Assembly: GCF_013839425.1 (NCBI RefSeq) | Contig: NZ_JACDNP010000002.1 | Span: 249,453 to 313,452 of the forward strand | Direction of reading: 5' to 3' | DNA: 64,000 bases | DNA from: Halorhabdus salina | Lineage (GTDB): Archaea > Halobacteriota > Halobacteria > Halobacteriales > Haloarculaceae | Shown here: positions 17,926 to 27,063 of the stretch, one piece after another | How positions within the stretch are numbered: position 1 is the first letter of the stretch | Layout of the letters: every line of letters begins with the position of its first letter | The notes under the pieces: model-generated | Seen by the model: only the letters and a program-made list of their open reading frames with translations | Database searches by the model: none | Told to the model about the DNA's origin: nothing | Translations under genes and position numbers: made by a program

Positions 17926-18036
17926 ATGTTCCCAATAAGTCGATTCGTGTCGGAATCGGCTGCAGCGGACCTGCTGCAACAGGTTCGCTGGCGTGATGGT
18001 GTCGAGTGCCCCCGCTGCCGTTCTGACCTGACTGCC
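17926..18036 (+). pseudogene. N-terminal fragment of an IS1595-type transposase
   Basis: The frame starts MFPISRFVSESAAADLLQQV and continues RWRDGVECPRCRSDLT. This matches the N-terminal zinc-ribbon region of IS1595-family transposases, with one CxxC of the ribbon present. After about 37 residues the similarity stops exactly where the IS5-type inverted repeat begins (18034), and the frame closes at 18060. The other element therefore inserted into this gene, and the rest of the IS1595 gene is not found downstream. A perfect nine-base hairpin (GGGCACCGC, 17901-17922) precedes the start. Confidence 0.55.
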
Positions 18037-18870
18037 TTGTTGAATCCACAGAAGGCGTAGCGATCACTCCTTGATGGCCGAAAACGCCGTCTCGGCCATC
18101 CAGCGTTGCCCGTAGAGCCCGCTGTCCAACCGTGCGTTGTGGGCGTGGTCGTAATGCGCGAACACCCGGTGTTTGATCAGCGGTCGGACACCCTCTGAAC
18201 GGAGGGTGTCCCGCAGTGATTGATCGTCGTAGCCCTTGTCACCAGCGAGACTCTCAATCTCGTCGGTGTTGCGTAGCGCCACCTGACGGCCCACCTGAGT
18301 GTCGTGAGACCAGTGTGCCGAACAGTGGACGTCGAGGACGGCACACGAGTCCGTGTCAATGAGGGCCGTCGTTTTGAGCGTCCGTATGTGGCGATCCGAC
18401 CGATCGAGGTAATGGCTGGATGCCGCTTGCCGGTCGAAGAACGTAGCATCCACAGCGCCATGCTCGCCGGGATCGCAGGCGGCCGCCGAGCGGTCGAGCA
18501 GTTGGCGCCAGACACGGGTGGGCACCCGCTCGAAGGACCGCCACAGCGTCGAAGGTGCCGGGAACGCGGTGCGGGCCAACTGCAAGATGGCCCGAACTCG
18601 ATCCATCTCGCTCGCCCAATCGACGATTTCGCGGTAGGTTGCATCCATGTGAATCCGGAGAAAATGCAGCGTCAGATGCTTCCAATCGGCAAATCCGTGG
18701 CCAACCGGGTCGCTCACCACCGGCGTGGGGCTGGCAGCACAGCGCTTTTGAGCCAGCGATGCGGCTTGTTTAACGAAGCAGAAGAGGACTTCAGGCACAT
18801 TCACTCTCCCCGCTTCGCTTCCACCTTCAGAGCGACGCTATCCTGCTGCCATCATCGGATTCAACAGAGC
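18034..18870 (-). mobile_element. IS5-type insertion sequence, about 0.84 kb, probably defective
   Basis: Short imperfect inverted repeats bound the transposase gene. GCCTTGTTGAATCC at 18034-18047 faces GGATTCAACAGAGC at 18857-18870, so 12 of 14 positions agree. I see no clear target duplication. The transposase is missing its expected C-terminal end, so the copy is likely inactive. Confidence 0.45.
18064..18804 (-). CDS. IS5-family transposase, C-terminally truncated
   Basis: 246 residues. The DDE domain is visible: AVDATFFDRQ carries the first Asp, LAGDKGYDD the second, and RWMAETAFSAIKE the region of the Glu. Family members normally continue 30-40 residues beyond AFSAIK; here Lys-Glu is followed by TGA and, within 30 bases, by the element's inverted repeat. 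The N-terminal helical part (KHLTLHFLRIHMDATYREIVDW) is normal. A small deletion at the 3' end is the simplest explanation, so activity is doubtful. Confidence 0.7.
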   Translation of the reverse strand: MNVPEVLFCFVKQAASLAQKRCAASPTPVVSDPVGHGFADWKHLTLHFLRIHMDATYREIVDWASEMDRVRAILQLARTAFPAPSTLWRSFERVPTRVWRQLLDRSAAACDPGEHGAVDATFFDRQAASSHYLDRSDRHIRTLKTTALIDTDSCAVLDVHCSAHWSHDTQVGRQVALRNTDEIESLAGDKGYDDQSLRDTLRSEGVRPLIKHRVFAHYDHAHNARLDSGLYGQRWMAETAFSAIKE

Positions 18871-18871
18871 A

Positions 18872-18946
18872 GTAGAATTTGAAAGCGTTTGTACGATCAC
18901 CGCACGCAGTCGTGCAGTCATCTGGGCGATGCTCTTCAAATTCTAC
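18872..18946. repeat. Inverted repeat beside the IS5-type element
   Basis: GTAGAATTTGAAAG (18872-18885) and CTCTTCAAATTCTAC (18932-18946) are inverted copies separated by about 46 bases, beginning two bases outside the IS end. They could be the ends of a tiny element or the end of an older insertion. Confidence 0.4.
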
Positions 18947-19012
18947 TATAATCGAGCGGGTCCCGTGACCCATCAAGCATCGTTACTTTCGAATTCTGGA
19001 TTGGACCTGACC

Positions 19013-19129
19013 TTGCCCGTGGGCGTCTTCGGCGGCGACGCCGAGGAACTGGCCTTCCGCGTCGAGGTCGCGTTCCCCGAACTCCCGCTCTGTCCCGTGA
19101 TAGCGACCAGGTCGGTCGACATCGTGTGA
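19013..19129 (+). pseudogene. Remnant of a second copy of the Hel308 3' end
   Basis: The frame reads LPVGVFGGDAEELAFRVEVA and AFPELPLCPVIATRSV to a TGA at 19127-19129. The true Hel308 gene ends with LPVGVFGGDTEALEFAVEVA and AFPELPIKPVVETRTV. The DNA matches in the same orientation at roughly three positions in four by eye. Nothing of the rest of a helicase precedes it; similarity begins near 19013 just after IS debris. It is therefore a displaced or decayed paralogue end, not an independent gene. Confidence 0.75.
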
Positions 19130-19224
19130 TCGGCTGTGGGTTTCTGGCCTTTGCTCCGTCCCATGAACGGGCTTTCGTGATCCACACATATTATAACGGA
19201 TGAAGGAAACGTCTTGCCCGTACC

Positions 19225-19395
19225 ATGGAAGCCGATCCGGGCCGTTCCGAATCGAACGCAGTACCGCCGCGTGATACCCTCGCTCTCGTGTTGTTTGTCG
19301 GATTATATCTGGGCCGTGGAGTCGGCGTGTTCACGTTCGAGACCACACTCGAAGGGATGCTAGTCATCATCCTGTTATATCAGGTATTTTCGTGA
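19225..19395 (+). CDS. Small membrane protein of 56 residues
   Basis: The ATG at 19225 opens MEADPGRSESNAVPPRDTLA, followed by LVLFVGLYLGRGVGVF and a second hydrophobic run GMLVIILLYQVFS before the TGA. ATATTATAA near 19187-19195 is a good TATA box about 34 bases before the start. Two membrane segments are likely. No family is recognised. Confidence 0.45.
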   Translation: MEADPGRSESNAVPPRDTLALVLFVGLYLGRGVGVFTFETTLEGMLVIILLYQVFS

Positions 19396-20088
19396 ATATA
19401 CTACCTCGTATGCACTCCTCTCATCGAGATGATCACGACCGAATCTTCTCTCGGAGAGATGACTCTCGGTCGTCGCGACTCCAGAACTGCTGATCGTTCC
19501 CTGACTTCTCGTCGGTCAGCATTTCCCCCGCTTGGCGCTTCTCCGCAGGGTTGGCGTGCCTCATTTCGTGGTGGGCCCAAAAGCCCAGCCCAGAGCGGAA
19601 CTGCGAGGAGGGCGGGTGCACTGTTGACGCCGTGAGTTCGTCTACGTCGACGAGACGAGGGAGATACTTCGTGAATTCGCATTCAAACCTACCGTCATGA
19701 AAACTACCACGACGGGTTCGACCTCTCCACCAACCTCCAGACCGGACCGAGCCACACCCCGATATTGATGTCAGATCCGACTACGAATATACGTGGGCGA
19801 TGACACCGGGTTGGCTCGACCTCGAAATCACTAACTCAGTGTTTAAGGTTGATCTCTCCACTGGAGACAGTTGGACCCTTTATCCATCGGCGGACCCGTA
19901 GCTTACGGTGGACTCCGCCCTTCTAGCAAAACTGCTGACAGCCATCGTGGCCGATCGAATTCACCGGGGTCTTTGGAAGTGATCAGGGCCCGTTGATCGG
20001 GCGCAGTTTTCGTGTTCACGTGGTTCGATAGCGCTCGTATGTACTCGCGTTCGAAAATTATAACCGCACTTCGTGTCAATATTTACTC
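19396..20088. other. Gene-poor stretch with a multiply frameshifted remnant
   Basis: No intact gene is convincing here. A 62-residue frame on the minus strand (19433-19621) has some protein-like character (GFWAHHEMRHANPAEKRQAG) but no recognisable family. From 19628 to 19901 the plus strand carries coding sense that changes frame (next entry). The remaining part, 19902-20088, shows only a promoter-like AT-rich box (AAAATTATAA near 20055) for the next small gene. Confidence 0.4.
19628..19901 (+). pseudogene. Remnant of an unidentified protein with at least two frameshifts
   Basis: Protein-like sequence appears in three frames one after another. FVYVDETREILREFAFKPTV (about 19637-19700) is followed by ENYHDGFDLSTNLQTG (about 19699-19745), then DIDVRSDYEYTWAMTPGWLD and LEITNSVFKVDLSTG to a TAG at 19899-19901. 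The order and orientation suggest one gene broken by two indels. I cannot name the family. Confidence 0.35.
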
Positions 20089-20265
20089 ATGGATAGGAGT
20101 TCGGATAAACGGATTCAAGCGATTCTCGTTTTGGTGTGTTTGCTGGTTGGTATGAACCTCGTCTGGATCCATCGCGCGCTCGGTTGGGGAGCGGCGCTCA
20201 CTGGGATCGTACTCGGATTCGTCATTTCCATGGTCGCTTTCGTCGTTACGACGCCTCTGGACTGA
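20089..20265 (+). CDS. Small membrane protein of 58 residues
   Basis: Begins MDRSSDKRIQAILVLVCLLV and ends FVVTTPLD. Two hydrophobic helices are separated by NLVWIHRALGWG. The TATA-like AAAATTATAA lies about 30 bases before the ATG, which supports a leaderless transcript. It converges with the transducer gene. No family is recognised. Confidence 0.5.
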   Translation: MDRSSDKRIQAILVLVCLLVGMNLVWIHRALGWGAALTGIVLGFVISMVAFVVTTPLD

Positions 20266-20323
20266 TAGCAACAGCAATCGTCGGGAAAGACAGAGAATTA
20301 TCCGGAAAAACAGCCGCTTTCGA

Positions 20324-23300
20324 TCAGTTGTCGCCGGGGCTCGGCTCCGCGGCCTGGTCCGCGGTGTCGGCGGTCACCTCCGCGTTGCTCACTTCGAACT
20401 GCTCGACCAGTGCTTCGAGGTCGTCGGCGAGCCCGGCGACTGACCGGACATTCTCCGAAACCTGACTGAGCGAACTGGTCTGTTCCTCGGTCGCAGCCGA
20501 GACGTTGCTGGCCTCCGCGGCCGTTTCCTCGCTGACGCTGGAGACTTCGTCGACCATAGCCACGACCTCTTCGGTCGAGGCGGCCTGGTCGTCGGTGGCG
20601 TCGCTGATCTCCTGGACGCCGACTGCTGCTTGTTCGGCCGCCTCCTCGATCTCCTCGAAGAAGTCGATGGCGTCCTCGATCGTCTCCGACCCGCTCTGGA
20701 CCTTCTCGGCCATGCGCTCGATGTCGGTGACGGTCTCGTCCGTCCGGGACTGGATCTCCGTGATGAGGGACTCGACTTCCTCGGTCGCCTGGGCTGCCTC
20801 GCCAGCGAGGCCCTTGATCTCGTCGGCGACGACGGCAAAGCCCTCGCCCGCTTCGCCGGCGCGGGCGGCCTCGATCGAGGCGTTCAGCGCCAGCATGTTC
20901 GTCTGCTCGGCGATCTCGCTGATCATCCCGACGATCTCGTTGATCTCGTCCATCTCCGAGCGGAGGGTTCCGACGCCATCGACCGCCTCGGTTGCCTCCG
21001 CTTCGATCTCCCTAATCTCCGTCGAGGCCGCCCCGGCCTGCTCGCTTCCTTCCCGGGCACGATCGGCCGCCTCCCCCGCCGTCTCGGCCACGTCGACCGA
21101 CGAGGAGGCGATCTCCTCGACGGTCGCGGACATGTCGTTCATCTCGCTGGCGACTTCCTCTAGGTTCTCGGACTGTTCGTCGGCCCCGTTTGCGATCTCC
21201 TGGACAGACCGGGCGACATCTTCGCTGGTCTGCTCGATCTCGGTCGCACTCGTGGCCACCTCGTCGCTGGCGACGCTCACCTCCTGGGCGATCGACTGGA
21301 CGCGAGCGATGCTCTCCTCGACCGCGTCCAGTCCCTCTGCGATGTTCGCCAGCACGTCGCCGTACGCGCCCGGTCGATCGGTATCGAGCTCCTGGTCGAG
21401 TTTCCCCTCGCTGAGATCCCGACTCACGGCGCGCAATTGCTCGAAACTCGCCGATAGCTCGGCGAGTCCGGCGTCGAGTTCGGCCATCACCCGGCCGTAC
21501 TCGCCAGGGAGGTCGGTATCGAGGTCCTGATCGAGGTCGCCGTCCCGGAGGTTCCCGCTCGCCCGGCTGATCTCCCCAAAGCTGGTCCCCAGCTGGTCCA
21601 TCCCCGCTTGCAGGTCCTCCATGATCGCACCGAACTTCCCGGGAAAGTCCGTCTGGACCTCGTCGTCGAGGCGCCCCTCACCGAGTGACTCGCTGACAGC
21701 CTCGATCTGTTCGACCTGCCGGTTCAGATTCAGTCGCATCTCTTCGAAGGCCTCGACCATCTCGCCGATCTCGTCGTCGCCGGCCGAGATGTCCTCGCCG
21801 TTTTCGAACCGACCCTGGGACAGTGCAGTCGCCCGGTCACGGACCTGCTCGATCGGTTTCGAGATGTATCTGGCCGCGCCGTACCCGGCCACCGCAACCC
21901 CGAGGGCTGCGATGGCGAACACCAGCAGGATGAGGTTCCTGGCCGAGGCGGCCGTCTCGTCGAGGGCCACTCCCAGTGCCGCGACGGGACCGGTGACGTC
22001 TGACTCCGGAACGGTCGCGACGAGCGTGAACTGCTTCATCCCGAGATCGAGGGGTGCGTAGGCGACGTATCGCGTTTCGTTGTCCGACCCGTCGGTCTGT
22101 CTGGTGTACGTGGTCATCCCTGACTCGCCCGAAAGCATCTGGCTCCCGGCGATGTCCGCCAACTCACTGCCGTAGGCACCGTCCGCGACGGCCGCTCGCT
22201 CGGTGACCTGCTCGCGGTCCGGATGGCTGACGATCTCTCCGTCACCGTTGAGAACGTACAGGAAGCCGTTCTCACCGACCGTCACCCGGTCCGTGGTCTC
22301 GGTGACGATGGAGTAGTTGAACTTGGCGGCGATCACTCCCTCGAAACTCCCATCACGGTACACTGGGGTGGCGACGTACTGCTGTTCGTGTCCCTCACTC
22401 GTCTGGATTTCGCTGAAGTGGACCTGGTCTTGGCCGCCGCTTTTGGCCATCGTGAACCAGTCCGCCTCGGCGTAGGACTGGCTTTCGTTGGCTCCCGAGG
22501 TGACTTCCTCGCCCGAGCGGTCAGCGTGAATGATCTCGGATCCGTTCGGTCCCGCGAACGTGAGCTGGTCATAGGCCAGGCGTTCGTTCTCGCCGACGGT
22601 GATCGTCCGCGTCAGGAGGTACCGCTCGAAGGACCGTTCCATCTCGCGTTTGGCGTCTTCGAGAGCCGTCTCCTGGAGTTCGTGATAGTAGACGTTCGGT
22701 GCCAGGATCCAGTCAAAGGGCTCGTAGTAGGTGTAAGCGATGAACTTCGGGAGCTCGGGGTTGCCAGCCTGGGTCGTATCCTCCCAGAGATACTCGGCCA
22801 CGCCCCAGTCTTCGCCCGCCCGGATCGTGTCGCTGGACTGAATGTTGGATTTGACCTCCTCAAAGACGGTCAAGGTTCCCCCACTATCTTCCTTCAGGTT
22901 GTGGCCGTCCTCGAGGCTGTGGTGGACGATGATATTCGACTCAAGGTCAGTGATGTAGGCGTACCCGGTATCACCGATGTATCCCGGCTCGAACGCGTCG
23001 GCCATGGTGCCGTTCATCTGGATTCCATCGCCCGTTGTCCCGCCGATCAGCGCCTCGACTTTCCGTTCGACCTCGCGCTGTTGTGCAGGAGCTAACTCGT
23101 CGAATGCTCGGCCATCGTACTCCGCGTCGAGTATCTTCTGGACCGCACTGTCGATGCCGCTGTGCATCTGCAGCGCCATGTAGCCCAGTTGTGACTGGCT
23201 AGAATCCTGAATTAGTTCCAGTTCCCCTTCGCTTGCAGCCAGGTAGTTCTCCATAGCCGAGGCACTCGACAGCGATCGGACGTCGACCTGGCGCTGGTTG

Positions 23301-23503
23301 AACAGATTCTGGATCCCCTCCTGTCTGGCCGTCACACTATTGTTCAATTGGTCGGTGATCTCGTTTTCGAGGGACGCACCACTGCGGTCCTGAGCGTCCT
23401 GATTGAGCCGGTCCATCCCGTCAACCGCGAGAAATCCGACGCCGGACAACGGAATCAGCGAAATCGCTAAGAAGAGCGCGATGAGCTTGAGTCGAAGGTT
23501 CAT
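20324..23503 (-). CDS. Membrane chemotaxis transducer with Cache sensor, HAMP tandem and MCP signalling domain
   Basis: 1,059 residues. One membrane helix near residue 10-30 is followed by a large extracellular double-Cache-like sensor (to about 500) with [20 protein letters not shown] and [13 protein letters not shown]-type strands. A second helix ([18 protein letters not shown]) leads into HAMP ([14 protein letters not shown]) and at least two poly-HAMP copies, each with the QTDFPGKFG / DTDLPGEYG signature. The C-terminal half is the coiled-coil MCP domain, with the tip [20 protein letters not shown] for CheA/CheW binding. Small organic ligands are the usual signal for this sensor type; the ligand is unknown. 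No che genes lie nearby. Confidence 0.92.
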   Translation of the reverse strand: MNLRLKLIALFLAISLIPLSGVGFLAVDGMDRLNQDAQDRSGASLENEITDQLNNSVTARQEGIQNLFNQRQVDVRSLSSASAMENYLAASEGELELIQDSSQSQLGYMALQMHSGIDSAVQKILDAEYDGRAFDELAPAQQREVERKVEALIGGTTGDGIQMNGTMADAFEPGYIGDTGYAYITDLESNIIVHHSLEDGHNLKEDSGGTLTVFEEVKSNIQSSDTIRAGEDWGVAEYLWEDTTQAGNPELPKFIAYTYYEPFDWILAPNVYYHELQETALEDAKREMERSFERYLLTRTITVGENERLAYDQLTFAGPNGSEIIHADRSGEEVTSGANESQSYAEADWFTMAKSGGQDQVHFSEIQTSEGHEQQYVATPVYRDGSFEGVIAAKFNYSIVTETTDRVTVGENGFLYVLNGDGEIVSHPDREQVTERAAVADGAYGSELADIAGSQMLSGESGMTTYTRQTDGSDNETRYVAYAPLDLGMKQFTLVATVPESDVTGPVAALGVALDETAASARNLILLVFAIAALGVAVAGYGAARYISKPIEQVRDRATALSQGRFENGEDISAGDDEIGEMVEAFEEMRLNLNRQVEQIEAVSESLGEGRLDDEVQTDFPGKFGAIMEDLQAGMDQLGTSFGEISRASGNLRDGDLDQDLDTDLPGEYGRVMAELDAGLAELSASFEQLRAVSRDLSEGKLDQELDTDRPGAYGDVLANIAEGLDAVEESIARVQSIAQEVSVASDEVATSATEIEQTSEDVARSVQEIANGADEQSENLEEVASEMNDMSATVEEIASSSVDVAETAGEAADRAREGSEQAGAASTEIREIEAEATEAVDGVGTLRSEMDEINEIVGMISEIAEQTNMLALNASIEAARAGEAGEGFAVVADEIKGLAGEAAQATEEVESLITEIQSRTDETVTDIERMAEKVQSGSETIEDAIDFFEEIEEAAEQAAVGVQEISDATDDQAASTEEVVAMVDEVSSVSEETAAEASNVSAATEEQTSSLSQVSENVRSVAGLADDLEALVEQFEVSNAEVTADTADQAAEPSPGDN

Positions 23504-23717
23504 ACTGTCATTCGCCTGATGGGGTATTTAACCTCTTACGCCGAATTTTTGATTGCGATAATTGGTAGGTCGAATATACACCCCATCGCACACATTCAGC
23601 TTACGGGCCGCCAAACAGCTGTAGAGCGTCATAGACGCCGGCCAATATTTCCCTGAAATACCACAAGATATCTGTCAAATTCAGTGGCGCTCGCGTTACT
23701 GGGACGACCGAACTCAT

Positions 23718-24092
23718 TCACTCGGCCGGCTTGATCCGCACCGTCCCGCCGACGTCGAGGTCGGCCAGCGGACTCACGTCTGTGATCCGGGCCAGGGCCG
23801 CTACAGGGCTGGCCGCCCGCGGCGTCTCGTCGGTGCTCGCCGGGGTCGGCCCCCAGAGCAGCGCCAGCGCCTCCCCGGTCGCCCAGTAAGCAAGCGTGCC
23901 GACGGGTACTTCCTCGCTCGTCGTTTCGGGCTCGCCGTCCAGACTCGCGTCGAAGTACAGTTCGTCACCCCACCGGGTCGCCTGTCCCTCGACGGGCAAT
24001 GCGTCGGCAAGAGCATCTCGGAGGGCAGAGTTGTCGTCGAGCTATTCGGCGTCGAGTATCCGGCCGTCGACGGTGACTTGTAGGGCAGTCAT
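23718..24092 (-). pseudogene. Cyclophilin-like fold protein (TM1367 type) with an in-frame stop
   Basis: From the ATG at 24092 the frame reads MTALQVTVDGRILDAE, hits TAG at 24044-24042, then continues without any shift as LDDNSALRDALADALPVEG and a complete domain (GTLAYWATGEALALLWGPTP). Both sides of the stop match the haloarchaeal cyclophilin-like family of about 120 residues, so the TAG interrupts a once-intact gene at codon 17. Reinitiation at a downstream TTG (23999) would lose the first strand. Most likely a recent nonsense mutation; a base-call error cannot be excluded. Confidence 0.65.
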
Positions 24093-24129
24093 GGTCGTCA
24101 GTTCGACCGCCCCCTCTTTGACAGTATGG

Positions 24130-24771
24130 TTACAGCCGTTCGAGAAGCAGTTCCCGCAACTCCGCGACGTTCTCGGCGACGACATCCGGGATCGATCGGT
24201 CGATGTCGCTGTGCACGCCCGTGAATCCGATGGTGAACGCGCCGGCGGCTTTCGCGGCCGTCGCGCCGTTCGTCGAGTCCTCGATCGCGACGCAGTCGGC
24301 TGGATCCTCGCCGGCCAGCCGCGCGGCCCGCTCGTAGACGTCAGCTGCGGGCTTCCCACGTTCGACGTCTGCCGCGCTGACGATCGCGTCGAAATCGTCT
24401 TCCAACTCGAAGCGCTCGAGAACGACGTCGATCCAGTGGTGTGGTGAGGACGTCACCAGCGAGACGCTGTGGCCGTCCGCGCGAGCGTCCCGGAGCAGTT
24501 CCGGGACCCCCTCGACGACTTCGGCTTCCTCGCCGTATATCTGCCGGCCGGCGGCCTCGAACAGTTCGAGGAACGCCTCGCGAGAGATCGCCGCGCCGTA
24601 GTTGTCATCGAGGTAGTCGTATATCTCCCGATAGTACATCCCCGTCGTCTCTTCGGGCGGCACCGTCTCGTCTGGCACGACTTCGGGGTAGATGTCTTCG
24701 CTCTCGTGGCGCTTCCAGTGGGCCTCGGAGCTGACGATCACGCCGTCCATGTCACAGAGGACTGCAGTCAT
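24130..24771 (-). CDS. HAD-superfamily phosphatase (beta-phosphoglucomutase-like)
   Basis: 213 residues. HAD motif I is CDMDGVIV (nucleophile and acid/base Asp), motif II VTSSPH, motif III with Lys in ERGKPAADVY, and motif IV AIEDSTNGATAA. A helical cap lies between motifs I and II (residues 15-85), placing it in the class I, PGMB/phosphoglycolate phosphatase branch. The substrate is a small phosphate ester or sugar phosphate and cannot be read from sequence. It is transcribed toward the cyclophilin-like gene, 37 bases apart. Confidence 0.87.
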   Translation of the reverse strand: MTAVLCDMDGVIVSSEAHWKRHESEDIYPEVVPDETVPPEETTGMYYREIYDYLDDNYGAAISREAFLELFEAAGRQIYGEEAEVVEGVPELLRDARADGHSVSLVTSSPHHWIDVVLERFELEDDFDAIVSAADVERGKPAADVYERAARLAGEDPADCVAIEDSTNGATAAKAAGAFTIGFTGVHSDIDRSIPDVVAENVAELRELLLERL

Positions 24772-25355
24772 ACCCGATGGTTCGTTAGCGTGGACAAAGC
24801 CATGGCGATTTAGCCTCTGGAAAGATTACCCGCTGTGCGGCCCCGGTCGCCAGAGTCGGCCGCCTGTGCCCACGCCTCGACGCCCTCGGGGCAAACGCCG
24901 ACTGGATCGCCAAGCGTGAGTTACAGTGACGCATCACGTCGGTCTCGCGTAACGCTAGGGAGCGACGGGGACTGGGCTGGGCCGGCAGCGTGACACGCCG
25001 TTATCGAATCGAGGGCTAGCACGTCTCCAGTCGCGACACCGGTTATGCTAGACGCAGGATGTCGACATCGATTCCCACCGGACCGGGTCACAGAGACCGA
25101 CCATGCCATTCGGGGATACCGGAGAGAGCAGCCAGCGAGCGTATGCGCGATGGCGTCCACGTCGTCGCCGGGAGTATCCCACCTTCGACGGATCGCCGAT
25201 GCGTGAACACGAACAGCGTGGGCAGGTCCTAGTCATGGCCAAGCGCGATAAAATAAGATGTGGACTAGGCGGATTTCGCGAGGGTGTCACGCGTAGCGTG
25301 TCGAAACAGATGCCAGAAACGTTGCAAGGTGGACAACGGATGCTCGACCGGGTGG
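24772..25355. other. Gene-free stretch holding a relic of a NucS-like gene
   Basis: Neither strand has a credible intact gene. Frames here are Arg-rich. The only interpretable part is the relic at 25125-25250 described next. The rest shows nothing I can interpret. Confidence 0.5.
25125..25250 (+). pseudogene. Relic of the 5' end and upstream region of the NucS-like/zinc-ribbon gene
   Basis: CCAGCGAGCGT then ATG at 25143, followed by RDGVHVVAGS, a frame change, and FDGSPMREHEQRGQVLVMAK, repeats the start of the gene at 40053 (MHDGIHVVAGE, FDGSRVREHEQRGQVLVVVK). Even about ten bases before the ATG are shared. Similarity ends near 25250. It has a frameshift and no continuation, so it is a decayed partial copy. 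Confidence 0.7.
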
Positions 25356-26375
25356 CTACTCGCCGTACGTGTGGAAGTCGACCGCCTGTTCGAGCAGCTG
25401 GTCGGGAATCCCCGGGACCTCCTCGTCCCGGACTGGACCCTGTGACTCGGGCACGTCCGGATCGCGGGGGAAATCGCGAAGCGCGAAGTGGATGTCGATG
25501 CCGGCCTTCGCGCCTGCACCCAGCGCGATCGGCAACTGGTTGTGCCCCGGCGTCAGATCGCCGACGGCGTATATCCTCTCGACGCTCGTCCGGCCGTGAT
25601 CGCCGACCTCGACGGTTCCGTCTTCATTGATCTCACAGCCTAACTCCCGGGCGAGACCGTTGTTGTACTCCGCGCCGTACATCGCGAAGCCACCCTTGTA
25701 CTCGCGCGTCTCGCCAGTATCGAACTCCAGCGCTTTCAGCCACCCGTCCTCACCGTTCTGGACGCCACTCACGTCCGCCTCGATCACGTCAATCGGATGG
25801 TTCGCGAGGGTTTCCGCGGTCTCGTCGCTCCACTCCGTGTCGACTCCGCGGGTCAGCAGGTCCACCTCGTCGGTAAAGTTGAGCATGATCCCCGCGACGT
25901 GGGCCGCGCTCTCTCCATGGCCCATGACGTAGACCGGCTCGTCGACGAACATGTGGGCGTCACAGTGCAGACAGTAGTGAAGCCCGCGACCGGTCCGGGG
26001 CAGCGGGGGATCGGGCCGGACGTCGTTAAACCCCGTCGCGAGGACGACCGCGTCCGCGGCGAACTCGTGAGAGTTGCCTACGAGGGTGATTCCGTCACCG
26101 TTTCGCGAACAGGACGTCACTCGATCGCGATAGAAATCACAGCCGTAGGCTTCCAGTTGCTCGCGGCCCGTGCCGAGGAGATCCATCCCACTGTCGCTTT
26201 CCGGGATGCCGATGAGGTTGTGGACCTCTTGGATCATCGCCGCCCGGCCGCCGCCGACATCGACGATGGCGGTCCGGTGGCCGAGTCTGGTGGTGTACAG
26301 TGCGGCCGACTGTCCGGCGGGGCCGCCGCCGACCACGATCACGTCGTACTCGCTCGGGTCGTCAGTCTCGCTCAT
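25356..26375 (-). CDS. Thioredoxin reductase-like FAD/NAD(P)H oxidoreductase
   Basis: 339 residues. The FAD-binding GGGPAGQSAALYTTRLG motif is at the N-terminus. The redox pair is C-L-H-C within YCLHCDAHMF, about residue 135, and the NAD(P) motif follows (YVMGHGESAAH, with a Gly changed to His-Gly). VERIYAVGDLTPGHNQLP near the end closes the flavin site. This fits low-molecular-weight thioredoxin reductases, although C-x-H-C differs from the usual C-x-T/V-C. It is divergent from the peroxiredoxin-like gene, and a redox pairing of the two is plausible. Confidence 0.82.
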   Translation of the reverse strand: MSETDDPSEYDVIVVGGGPAGQSAALYTTRLGHRTAIVDVGGGRAAMIQEVHNLIGIPESDSGMDLLGTGREQLEAYGCDFYRDRVTSCSRNGDGITLVGNSHEFAADAVVLATGFNDVRPDPPLPRTGRGLHYCLHCDAHMFVDEPVYVMGHGESAAHVAGIMLNFTDEVDLLTRGVDTEWSDETAETLANHPIDVIEADVSGVQNGEDGWLKALEFDTGETREYKGGFAMYGAEYNNGLARELGCEINEDGTVEVGDHGRTSVERIYAVGDLTPGHNQLPIALGAGAKAGIDIHFALRDFPRDPDVPESQGPVRDEEVPGIPDQLLEQAVDFHTYGE

Positions 26376-26498
26376 GGCTATCGATGACAGCGCGTGCCAT
26401 CAAATAGCTAGGTACTGCGACAACCGGGTTACGGCATCCTCACCGGCTTACGCGCTGTCTACCGGGCGTTGATTGGGCCGGATCTAGAAGGAGTCAGC

Positions 26499-27044
26499 AT
26501 GAGTCAGCAGATCGTCCCCGACGAGGCCTTCGACTTCGAGTTACCGAACGTCGGCGTCGGACCCGATCCGTTATCGCTGTCGGCCGTGATCGGCGCCTCG
26601 GACTTCGCCGTCCTGCTCTTCCTGCGGGACTATCACTGCCCGAAGTGCAAGGCCCAGGTCGGCGAGATCAGCGAGCACGCCCGCCAGTTCAACGAGATGA
26701 AGACCGCTGTCCTGCCGATCCTGCCCGAACCCCGAGACAAGGCGGCCAGATGGCGCGAAAAGGTCGTCTCGGAGTTCCCGTTCCCGCTGCTGGCAGACGC
26801 CGAGAAGACGGTCGCCGAGCAGTACGACCAGCCGACGCGGTACGGACCGGTCGGGCAGCTCTCGGACCTGCTCGGGCGACTCCCCCAGAGTGTCGTGCTG
26901 GACACGCGCGGCGACGATGTCGACATGGTCTTCGAACACGCCGGAGACTCGATCGACGACCGCCCGACGCCAACGGAACTGATTGACACCGTCGAGGATG
27001 TCCAGGAGTCGTTCGTCTTCGACTGTTCGCTCGTGGAGTGTTAG
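26499..27044 (+). CDS. Peroxiredoxin-like (AhpC/TSA-type) protein
   Basis: 181 residues from the ATG at 26499, preceded by AGAAGGAG, a good ribosome site. The thioredoxin-fold signature FLRDYHCPKCKAQVGE has C-x-x-C, as in the PRX-like group 2 rather than the single peroxidatic Cys of classic enzymes. LPILPEPRDKAARW and FPFPLLADAEKTVAEQY are the following conserved strands. Reduction of peroxides or maintenance of thiols is expected. It is divergently arranged with the thioredoxin reductase-like gene and converges with the reductase at 27064. Confidence 0.8.
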   Translation: MSQQIVPDEAFDFELPNVGVGPDPLSLSAVIGASDFAVLLFLRDYHCPKCKAQVGEISEHARQFNEMKTAVLPILPEPRDKAARWREKVVSEFPFPLLADAEKTVAEQYDQPTRYGPVGQLSDLLGRLPQSVVLDTRGDDVDMVFEHAGDSIDDRPTPTELIDTVEDVQESFVFDCSLVEC

Positions 27045-27063
27045 GGGCGGAGAGGCAACGACG

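Noticed and set aside
19429-19635. 68-residue plus-strand frame
   Set aside because: Arg/Ser-rich, no start context, overlaps a better minus-strand frame that is itself doubtful.
22223-23095. 290-residue plus-strand frame inside the transducer gene
   Set aside because: It lies fully opposite the Cache domain of a well-supported gene and shows no motif.
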